From positions 1 to 6,037 of the forward strand of contig CAZVZK010000290.1 of assembly GCA_964630925.1 (NCBI GenBank): a DNA stretch of 6,037 bases, read 5' to 3'. A program made the translations under genes and the position numbers. This stretch comes from RGDT01 sp964630925. Its GTDB lineage: Bacteria; Planctomycetota; Planctomycetia; Gemmatales; Gemmataceae. The notes under the pieces were generated by a model. It did no database searches. It was not told the DNA's origin and was given only the letters and a program-made list of their open reading frames with translations. Below are positions 1 through 5,937 of this stretch, piece by piece; position 1 is the first letter of the stretch; each line of letters starts with the position of its first letter.

Positions 1-2
1 CG

Positions 3-98
3 CCGCCCGCGCCGGTGCCGGGGCCGCCGCCGCTGCCGCTGCCCACGCCCGCGCCGCCGGTGCCGACGCCCACGCCGCCCTCGCTCACGACGCCGCGC
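3..98 (+). repeat. Low-complexity Pro-rich coding stretch
   Basis: About 30 codons made almost wholly of Pro, Thr, Ala, Val and Leu, with repeated 'PTPAPP' and 'PTPTPP' phrases. At DNA level it is an imperfect array of gccg, cgccc and ccacgcc units. It lies directly before the folded N-terminal domain of the LptD-like protein, so it is probably a periplasmic spacer after the signal peptide. Arrays like this often change length by slippage and are prone to sequencing or assembly error. Confidence 0.5.
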
Positions 99-2747
99 CG
101 GTCCAACGGCCTGGAGTACCGCATCGGCCCGCGGACGGGGACCGAGAGCTGGAACCTCGAGAGCACCCGCCTGGACGACGGGCGCTGGCTCATCACCATC
201 TCCAACGGCGTCGTGCTGTCGGTGCGCGGCCTGGCCGACATCGACGGCATGGAGGTGGAGGCCGACCGCGCCGTCATCTGGACGCGGCCCGGCAAGGACG
301 CCCGGCCGGGGATGACCGGGGACGGCCCCGGAGAGCCGGTCAGTGACCTCGAGTTCTACATGGCCGGGCACGTCGTCCTGCGCACGACACGCCCGAAGTC
401 CGGCGACAAGGTGGTCATCGACGCCGACGAGCTGTTCTACGACACGCGCCGCAGCGTCGCCATCGCCCTGCAGACGCGCCTGCAGTTGCGGCCCTCCGTC
501 GCGAGCGTCGCCCCCGGCGGGGCGTCCGACGTGGCCGTCGCGCCCGGCCGGCCCACGCTCGCCGGCACGCCACGCTTCAACACCACCGAGCCGATCGTCA
601 TCACGGCGGAGCAGTTGTTCCAGACCGGCGAGAACACGTACGAGGTGATCCGCAGCGACATCTTCTCCAGCAAGCTGCCCTCCGACCCCGGCCTGAAGCT
701 GACGGTGGCGCGGGCCACGCTGGAGGAGCGCCGCGTGGAGCGCCGCACCATCCTCGGCCAGCCCGTCCTCGACCGCAAGACCGGCGAGCCGCTCTCCGTC
801 ACGCAGAGCATCCTCAGGGCCGAGGGGGTCGTCGGCACCGTCGAGAACGTGCCGTTCCTCTACCTGCCGTACCTCGTCACCGACGCGCGCAACCCGGTCG
901 GCCCGCTGGAGAATGTCCGAATCGGCGGCAACAGCATCTTCGGCTTCGAGACGGGCGTCACGCTCAACGTGTACAAGATGCTCGGCATCCTGCCGTACGA
1001 GGGGACGCGCTGGAAGCTCTACCCGGATTACATGAGCAAGCGCGGCCCGTCGCTGGGCACCCTGTTCACCTACCAGGGGCGGCTCGCCGACGCGCCGCCC
1101 GAGGAGGCGCTCTTCTACCCCGAGAAGGTGGAGGCCGGCGCCTACTCCGGCGAGATCCGCCTGTTCGGCATCTACGACTCGGGGCGGGACAACCTCGGCC
1201 CGCGTCCGGCCAACATGCTCACCTTCGAGCCGTCGGACTTCCGCGGCCGGGCGACGTGGAACACGCGCGTGTTCGACTACCCCGGCGGGTTCAGCGCCTG
1301 GGCGGGGGTGTCGTACCTCAGCGACCGCAACTACCTGGAGCAGTACTTCAAGCGTGAGTTCGACTCCGACCCCAACCAGGCGACCTTCGTCTACGGCAAG
1401 CAGCAAGGCGACTACTGGGCTTACAGCGGGCTGGCCCAGACGCGCGTCAACGAGTGGATCACCACGACGGAGTGGCTGCCGCGTCTCGACGGCTATCTGC
1501 AGGGCGTGTCGCTGTTCGACCGGCTGCTCTCGAACACGCGGATCGGGGCCGGCTACGCCCGCTTCGCCGCCAGCAACGACCCGATCAACACCGTGGCCGG
1601 GCCGAACCTCGGGGGCCCGCCGCCCACGGGGCTGCAGGCGGGCAACGGGGTGCCGCCGTTCCTGCAGACGACGGCCTTCGGCGACTCAACGGGGCGGGCC
1701 TACGCCTTCCAGGAATTCATCTACCCGTTCGACGCGGGCCCGGTGAAGCTGGCGCCCTACGCCGTCGGCACCGCCGCCGCGTACAGCAACGACCTGACGG
1801 GCGATTCGCAGGGGCGGCTGTGGGGCGGGGTCGGCCTGCGGGCGAACATGCCGCTGTCGCGCCTGTACTCGGACGTGCAGAGCGAGCTGTTCAACCTCGA
1901 CGGCCTGAACCACAAGGTGACGTTCGGGGCGAACTTCCTGTCGGCGCACTCGAACAGCCGCTTCACGACCCTGCCGCAGCTCGACCGGCTCGACGACGAC
2001 GCGACGGCGCAGCAGCGCCGCGAGATGACGCCGTTCCAGCCGCTGTACAACCCGACGGCGGGCCTCGCCCTGGCCACGTCGCCGCTGTACGACCCACAGC
2101 GCTTCGCCATCCGCCGGCTGATCGATAACCGCATCGACACGCTCGACCAGGTGGAGGTCCTGCAGCTCGAGGTGCGCCAGCGCCTGCAGACGCGGCGGGG
2201 GTTCCCCGGCGCCGAGCACATCGTGGACTGGATGGCGCTGGACCTGTCGGGCAGCTACTTCCCGCGGGCGAACCGCGACAACTTCGGCGAGGCGTTCTCG
2301 TTCCTGGAGTACCGCTACCTGTGGAACGTGGGCGACCGCACGTCGTTCGAGAGCACGGGCTGGTACGACCCGCTGCAGGACGGGGCGCGGGTGACGACGT
2401 TCGGCATGTACCTCGACCGGCCGGACCGCACGGCGTTCTTCGTCGGCTACCGGCAGATCGACCCGTTGCAGAGCCGGATGCTGACGGGCGCGGTGACGTA
2501 CATCTTCAGCCAGAAGTACGCGATGACGTTCTCGGCGAGTTACGACTTCGGGACGTCGCAGTCTCTGAACAACTCGCTGGTGTTCACGCGGACGGGCCGC
2601 GACCTGTCGATCTCGGCGGGGTTCACCTACAACTCGCTGCAGAACAACTTCGGGCTGGTCTTCGAGATCATCCCCAACCTGATGGGCCAGGGCCGGGCCG
2701 CCGGGGCCGGCGGCCTGCTGGGCGCCGGCGGCGCCTTCGGACGGTGA
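3..2747 (+). CDS. lptD: OstA/LptD-like outer-membrane beta-barrel protein, 5' end outside the window
   Basis: The family inserts lipopolysaccharide, or an equivalent glycolipid, into the outer leaflet of the outer membrane. The reading frame is open to the left edge and begins in a Pro-rich stretch, so the true start and signal peptide lie upstream; the GTG at 15 is probably an internal valine. Counting from that codon (910 residues), about 30-280 is a beta-rich OstA/LptA-type part with repeated phrases such as 'MEVEADRAVIWT', 'VVIDADELFYDT' and 'PIVITAEQLF'. Next comes 'PFLYLPY' (280-286), which matches the 'YLPYF'-like segment at the domain junction of LptD. Residues from about 290 to 887 look like a beta-barrel, with alternating polar and aromatic strands. 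E. coli LptD is about 784 residues, so this protein is longer. Oddities are a complete lack of cysteine and a Gly/Ala-rich tail (888-910). It probably forms an operon with the next gene. Family membership is fairly secure; exact function is inferred, and another large OstA-domain porin is the alternative. Confidence 0.75.
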   Translation, partial: PPAPVPGPPPLPLPTPAPPVPTPTPPSLTTPRRSNGLEYRIGPRTGTESWNLESTRLDDGRWLITISNGVVLSVRGLADIDGMEVEADRAVIWTRPGKDARPGMTGDGPGEPVSDLEFYMAGHVVLRTTRPKSGDKVVIDADELFYDTRRSVAIALQTRLQLRPSVASVAPGGASDVAVAPGRPTLAGTPRFNTTEPIVITAEQLFQTGENTYEVIRSDIFSSKLPSDPGLKLTVARATLEERRVERRTILGQPVLDRKTGEPLSVTQSILRAEGVVGTVENVPFLYLPYLVTDARNPVGPLENVRIGGNSIFGFETGVTLNVYKMLGILPYEGTRWKLYPDYMSKRGPSLGTLFTYQGRLADAPPEEALFYPEKVEAGAYSGEIRLFGIYDSGRDNLGPRPANMLTFEPSDFRGRATWNTRVFDYPGGFSAWAGVSYLSDRNYLEQYFKREFDSDPNQATFVYGKQQGDYWAYSGLAQTRVNEWITTTEWLPRLDGYLQGVSLFDRLLSNTRIGAGYARFAASNDPINTVAGPNLGGPPPTGLQAGNGVPPFLQTTAFGDSTGRAYAFQEFIYPFDAGPVKLAPYAVGTAAAYSNDLTGDSQGRLWGGVGLRANMPLSRLYSDVQSELFNLDGLNHKVTFGANFLSAHSNSRFTTLPQLDRLDDDATAQQRREMTPFQPLYNPTAGLALATSPLYDPQRFAIRRLIDNRIDTLDQVEVLQLEVRQRLQTRRGFPGAEHIVDWMALDLSGSYFPRANRDNFGEAFSFLEYRYLWNVGDRTSFESTGWYDPLQDGARVTTFGMYLDRPDRTAFFVGYRQIDPLQSRMLTGAVTYIFSQKYAMTFSASYDFGTSQSLNNSLVFTRTGRDLSISAGFTYNSLQNNFGLVFEIIPNLMGQGRAAGAGGLLGAGGAFGR

Positions 2748-2760
2748 GCGGGGTGCGAGC

Positions 2761-3153
2761 ATGGCCGAGACGCCGAAGCCGCCGAAGAGGAGCTGGGCGC
2801 GCAAGTTCGCCGCCGCCTTCAACGGGCTGGGGGTCGGGATCCACGGGCACTCCAGCTTCTTCGTGCACTTCTTCTTCGCGGCCCTGGTGGTGGCGGCGGC
2901 GACGGTGCTGCAGGTGTCGGCCACGCGCTGGTGCATCCTCATCGGGTGCATCGGCCTGGTGCTGACCGCCGAGCTGTTCAACAGCGCCGTCGAGACGCTG
3001 TTCCGGGGGCTGGACGAGGGGACGAAGGCACGCACCTGGCCGGCGCTGGACGTGGCGGCCGGGGCCGTCCTGATGGCGAGCATGACGGCGGCCGTCGTCG
3101 GGCTGATCGTCTTCCTGACGCACCTGCTGGCCGCGCCGCCGCACGCGGGGTGA
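2761..3153 (+). CDS. dgkA: DgkA-family small integral-membrane lipid kinase (diacylglycerol/undecaprenol kinase-like), divergent active site
   Basis: This 130-residue inner-membrane protein has the DgkA layout: a basic, amphipathic N-terminus (1-20), then three hydrophobic helices at about 32-53, 57-76 and 98-122. The family phosphorylates diacylglycerol or undecaprenol with ATP and recycles membrane lipids. The diagnostic phrase is 'AELFNSAVE' (70-78), matching 'EILNSAIE' of E. coli DgkA, so Glu69, Asn72 and Glu76 correspond to E71, N74 and E78. 'ALDVAAGAVL' (95-104) matches the 'AKDxxxxAVL' segment and keeps the Asp (D97). By my alignment, the Lys94 position is L96, Asp80 is R82 and the N-terminal Glu28 is H30. 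It may be a lineage variant or a reduced-activity enzyme. ATG is the start, 13 bases after the lptD-like stop, with a weak SD-like GGGGTG at 2750-2755; this spacing suggests cotranscription. The fold call is firm; substrate and activity are not. Confidence 0.85.
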   Translation: MAETPKPPKRSWARKFAAAFNGLGVGIHGHSSFFVHFFFAALVVAAATVLQVSATRWCILIGCIGLVLTAELFNSAVETLFRGLDEGTKARTWPALDVAAGAVLMASMTAAVVGLIVFLTHLLAAPPHAG

Positions 3154-3162
3154 GGGGGCCGG

Positions 3163-4521
3163 TCAGGGCAGGGGCACGTCGCGGAACTCGAACGGGACGT
3201 CGTGCGGCGCCGTCACCCAGTGCTCGTAGGTGAGCTTCTTCGGCTTGCCGATCTTGGCGTTGAAGACGCCGAAGGTCATGGTGAGCTGCACGGAGACGGC
3301 GCCGGGGCCTCCGCCCCAGCTCGACCCGTAGTTCTGGAACTTCACGCCCGCCTCGTCGTGCAGGACGATCCGCTGGTGCAGGGTGTTCATCCAGGCGTAG
3401 TCCGACGGGCTGCCCTTGTTCGTGACCGTCATCCGCACCTGGTACTGGCTGTTGGGCATCGTCTTGACCTCGTGGACGAGGAACTCGACGCCCGCCAGGT
3501 CCGCCTTCTTCCCGTCGGCCTTGAGGATGTCGCCGCTCACCTCGAGCTGCTTCTGCTCGACAAGTAGGGTCACCGGCACGGTGCCACGTAGCACCTTGAG
3601 GGTCTTCGCGCCGGCGGAGGCCTTGCCCAGTGGCGTGGACACGTTCAGGACGAATTGCTTCTGCCCGCTGCCGCCGTACCGCCGGGTGGTGACCCGCCCA
3701 CCCCAGGGGTTGAACATCGGCGCCTCCTCGGCCTCGGGGGGCGGCAGCATGGACCCCTTCAGGTCGTCGTAGGCTGCCTCCAGACGGGGGTCGGTGTTGC
3801 CCAGGAAGGGGAGGCGCGGCTCGGCGTTGATCGTGAAGTTGAACGTCAGCGTCTCCGTGCGTGCCGGTGGCATCCCGCCCGGGGGGGCCGTCAGCTCGAC
3901 GTTGCGGTAGAGCTGGAAGTTGCCCGAGGCGTAGCGGAAGGAGCCGGCCACGCCCGTGAGCATGGGGACGGCGCCGGAGGAGTACAGGCGGAGGGTGTCG
4001 TCGCCGTAACTCGGCTGCACGGTCAGGCCGGCGTCCTTGCAGACGCGGTCGGCGATCTCCCAGAAGGTGGCGTCCTTGAAGTCGTAGGTGAACTTACCGT
4101 CGGCGGCCTTGACGCCGGGGCCGGCCGCTGCCCAGGGGCGGTTGTTGTCGATCCTGTACCCCGTGGTCTTGCTCAGCGCCTTCAGCACGCCTTCGAGGGG
4201 CTGGTCGGTGACCCTGAGCGAGTAGCGTTTGGGGGCGACGAGTTTGGCGTGCTCCAGCACCGGCAGGAGGCGCAGGACGCGGCGGCGGACCTCGGGGTCG
4301 GGGTGGCGGGCCGCCTGGCGGAGGTAGGGGATGGCGGGGGAGCCGATGGCGCCGAGGCGGCGTTCGGCCTTCTCTCGGCCGGCGGAGTCGCGTCCGCCCA
4401 TGTCCTCGATGAGGCTCTGGTAGAAGCGTATCTCGTCGAGGTGCGGCACCGGGGCCGCCGCGAAGAGGGCCGAGGCGGCGGCCGTGGCGAGGACGCCCGT
4501 GAGGATGCGAAGGTTGTACAC
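3163..4521 (-). CDS. Secreted HEAT/STN-like repeat protein, paralogue B of a tandem pair (function unknown)
   Basis: A 452-residue protein that I cannot assign a function. Residues 1-23 form a signal peptide (R5, then a hydrophobic core ending 'ALFAAA'), so it should act outside the cytoplasm. Residues about 45-92 are HEAT-like, with 'RRLGAIGSPAIPYLRQA' followed by 'DPEVRRRVLRLLPVLE'. Residues about 99-182 form an alpha/beta module with 'QPLEGVLKALSKTTGY' and 'DATFWEIADRVCKDAGL', resembling the STN domain of secretins and TonB receptors. 'INAEPRLPFLG...LEAAYDD' (231-253) is shared with its neighbour. A Pro-rich linker (259-275) leads into a beta-rich C-terminal part that looks like an immunoglobulin-type sandwich ('VRMTVTNKG') and ends 'VPFEFRDVPLP'. 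The GTG start at 4521 is chosen because it opens the signal peptide and follows GGGAG by 5 bases. An ATG at 4647 would overlap the upstream gene and put 42 residues before the signal sequence. Confidence 0.85.
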   Translation of the reverse strand: MYNLRILTGVLATAAASALFAAAPVPHLDEIRFYQSLIEDMGGRDSAGREKAERRLGAIGSPAIPYLRQAARHPDPEVRRRVLRLLPVLEHAKLVAPKRYSLRVTDQPLEGVLKALSKTTGYRIDNNRPWAAAGPGVKAADGKFTYDFKDATFWEIADRVCKDAGLTVQPSYGDDTLRLYSSGAVPMLTGVAGSFRYASGNFQLYRNVELTAPPGGMPPARTETLTFNFTINAEPRLPFLGNTDPRLEAAYDDLKGSMLPPPEAEEAPMFNPWGGRVTTRRYGGSGQKQFVLNVSTPLGKASAGAKTLKVLRGTVPVTLLVEQKQLEVSGDILKADGKKADLAGVEFLVHEVKTMPNSQYQVRMTVTNKGSPSDYAWMNTLHQRIVLHDEAGVKFQNYGSSWGGGPGAVSVQLTMTFGVFNAKIGKPKKLTYEHWVTAPHDVPFEFRDVPLP

Positions 4522-4526
4522 GCGTG

Positions 4527-4531
4527 CTCCC
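4527..4531 (-). promoter_or_regulatory. Shine-Dalgarno GGGAG deciding the GTG start of paralogue B
   Basis: On the minus strand GGGAG is followed by 5 bases and then GTG at 4521-4519. It is the clearest ribosome-binding site in the window and supports the GTG over the upstream in-frame ATG at 4647. Confidence 0.55.
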
Positions 4532-4565
4532 GTTGGCAAAACCGATGCGTTGGGCCGCACCGTCC

Positions 4566-4595
4566 ATGATACGGACGATACAGCCCTCGCTTCAA
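4566..4595 (-). promoter_or_regulatory. Candidate sigma70-type promoter for paralogue B
   Basis: On the minus strand TTGAAG (4595-4590), an 18-base spacer, then TATCAT (4571-4566). The -35 matches TTGACA at four of six positions and the -10 matches TATAAT at five of six. A transcript would start near 4559, giving a leader of roughly 38 bases before the GTG. The site lies in a locally AT-richer patch of the 97-base gap between the paralogues, which stands out in such GC-rich DNA. It is a pattern match only, and planctomycete promoters are poorly characterised. Confidence 0.4.
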
Positions 4596-4618
4596 TCACG
4601 GACCGGAGCGCCGGCGCC

Positions 4619-5935
4619 TCAGGGGAGGGGGACGTTGCGGAATTCAAAGGGGATGCGGATCTCGCGGGTCAGCGGGATTTTGCACAGGAGGCGGGTCGCG
4701 TAGGCGCGCCCGCGCCCCCGCCCGTTGGGGGAGACCTGGATCACGACCTCGGTCTCGTTGGCGTCGGCCAGCTCGTGGCGGCAGATCCGCCCGGACGCGT
4801 CGATGAATTCCAGGGCCTGCAGCCCCGTGAACGCCACCTCCTCCATGCCGCCCTTGCCGGCGTGCTTGATGCGCACCTCCTGGAGCTGCGCCCGTGTGCG
4901 TACCGAGGCGACGGTGTAGGTCTGGCCCTCGGCGGTGAATTTGCCGCCCTTCTCCAACTTCTCCAGCAGGACCGAGGTCTTGTGGCCGACGAGGACGGTC
5001 GCGGGGATGGCGCCCTTGATGGACCGCAGCCGCCGCGCCCCGTCGGAGGGCGTGGCGAGGACGGCGGCGGTGCTGGTGTCCCCGCCGCCGCGCTCGTCAC
5101 GCAGGACGACGGCCGGGGGCGGCGGGGGCAGCGGGGGGCCGCCCATCTTCGGCCCATCCTCGTCATCGCCGTCGGGGTCGGACTTCTGCGGCAAGGCGCG
5201 GCCGCGGTCATCGTAGGCCGACTCGATCACCGGGCGGCCGACGTTCACGACGCGGAGGCGCGGCTCGGCGTGGAGCGAGAAATCGACCTCCAGCCCCGCG
5301 CCCTGCGCCGGGCCGTCGTCCTCCAGGTCGAGGGAACGGTTGTTGGAGATGCGCGTCATGACGAGGCGGAAGGCCCCGTGGCGCACGGCGAATGCCGGCT
5401 GTCTGCGGGCCGGCACCAGGACGAACGCCGGCTCTCCCTTCTCCGCGTCGCCGCCGAGGCCGGCGACGCGGAGGGAGCATTTGCGGCACAGCTCGTCCAT
5501 GACCTCCCAGAAGGTGGCGTCGCGGAACGTGGCCGTGAGCCTCAGCGCGCCCATCTGTTCGGCCTCCATCGCCTCGAGGACGAGCGGCGTGCCGGCGGAC
5601 TTGCGCAGGGCGGCGAAGACCTTCGGCAGGGGCGTGGCCTTGAAGTCGGCGGTGATGCGTGTCGGGCGGAGGTCCAGCTCGGCCTCGAGGACGGCGACGA
5701 CGCGGAGGAGGCGGCGGCGGACCTCGGGGTCGGGCGAGGCCAGCTCGCGTTTGAGGCGTGCGAGGACGGGCGGCCCCAGGGCGAGGAGCCTGGCCTGGGC
5801 GTGGTCGCGTTCGAAGGAGGAGCGGCCCCCGAGGCCGAGGACGAGCGGCGCGACGGGGTCGGCGGGCGGGGCGGCGGCGAAGAGGGCCAGGATGAGCGGC
5901 AGCGTCATGGGGGTGCGGCTCCGTGATGGGCACAT
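4619..5935 (-). CDS. Secreted HEAT/STN-like repeat protein, paralogue A of a tandem pair (function unknown)
   Basis: A 438-residue protein of unknown function, homologous along its whole length to the next gene downstream. The N-terminus has two arginines (R5, R7) and a hydrophobic core 'MTLPLILALFAAAPP', a signal peptide probably cut near residue 25. About 40-85 is HEAT-like, with 'HAQARLLALGPPVLARLKRE' then 'DPEVRRRLLRVVAVLE'. About 92-176 is the STN-like module ('TPLPKVFAALRKSAGTPLVL', 'DATFWEVMDELCRKCSL') and contains a CxxC (C150, C153). 'LHAEPRLRVVN...IESAYDD' (221-243) is followed by an acidic then Pro-rich linker (254-277), 'LRSIKGAIPATVLVGHK' and a beta-rich C-terminus ending 'IPFEFRNVPLP'. 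The ATG at 5935 is chosen because it overlaps the preceding stop (TGATG) and gives a normal-length signal peptide with a basic n-region. The alternative ATG at 5908 has GGAG 10 bases upstream but leaves a short, uncharged signal sequence. Confidence 0.85.
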   Translation of the reverse strand: MCPSRSRTPMTLPLILALFAAAPPADPVAPLVLGLGGRSSFERDHAQARLLALGPPVLARLKRELASPDPEVRRRLLRVVAVLEAELDLRPTRITADFKATPLPKVFAALRKSAGTPLVLEAMEAEQMGALRLTATFRDATFWEVMDELCRKCSLRVAGLGGDAEKGEPAFVLVPARRQPAFAVRHGAFRLVMTRISNNRSLDLEDDGPAQGAGLEVDFSLHAEPRLRVVNVGRPVIESAYDDRGRALPQKSDPDGDDEDGPKMGGPPLPPPPPAVVLRDERGGGDTSTAAVLATPSDGARRLRSIKGAIPATVLVGHKTSVLLEKLEKGGKFTAEGQTYTVASVRTRAQLQEVRIKHAGKGGMEEVAFTGLQALEFIDASGRICRHELADANETEVVIQVSPNGRGRGRAYATRLLCKIPLTREIRIPFEFRNVPLP

Positions 5936-5937
5936 CA
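5933..5937 (-). other. TGATG stop/start overlap
   Basis: On the minus strand the TGA ending the edge gene shares its last base with an ATG that opens paralogue A. Such overlaps allow a terminating ribosome to restart, which would explain the absence of a visible Shine-Dalgarno sequence before this ATG. It counts only if the edge reading frame is a real gene and if this ATG, not the one at 5908, is used. Confidence 0.4.

Noticed and set aside
15..17. GTG as the real start of the LptD-like gene
   Set aside because: The frame stays open to the window edge within the same Pro-rich stretch, no signal peptide follows the GTG, and an outer-membrane barrel needs one, so the start must be upstream.
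1686..3083. A 465-codon open frame on the minus strand opposite the LptD-like and DgkA-like genes
   Set aside because: Its translation is rich in Arg, Ala, Val and Pro with no recognisable domain and runs antisense to two genes with clear family features. Long mirror frames are expected in DNA this GC-rich.
3131..3148. CCGCG / CGCGG inverted repeat with an 8-base loop near the end of dgkA
   Set aside because: The stem is only 5 bp, lies inside the coding region and has no following T-run, so it is not a credible terminator.
4561..4577. CGTCC / GGACG inverted repeat with a 7-base loop over the putative -10 box
   Set aside because: A 5-bp stem is too short to call an operator without comparative evidence.
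4608..4617. Perfect 10-base palindrome GCGCCGGCGC just after the paralogue A stop
   Set aside because: Self-complementary GC strings of this size are common at this base composition, there is no loop or T-run, and no reason to call it an operator or terminator.
4522..4647. ATG at 4647 as start of paralogue B, adding 42 residues
   Set aside because: It would overlap the end of paralogue A, place a non-hydrophobic Ser/Ala/Pro-rich stretch before the signal peptide, and ignore the good SD next to the GTG at 4521.
4484..5926. A 480-codon open frame on the plus strand opposite the two paralogues
   Set aside because: It is a low-complexity Gly/Arg/Ala/Asp-rich shadow, whereas the minus strand encodes two mutually homologous proteins with signal peptides.
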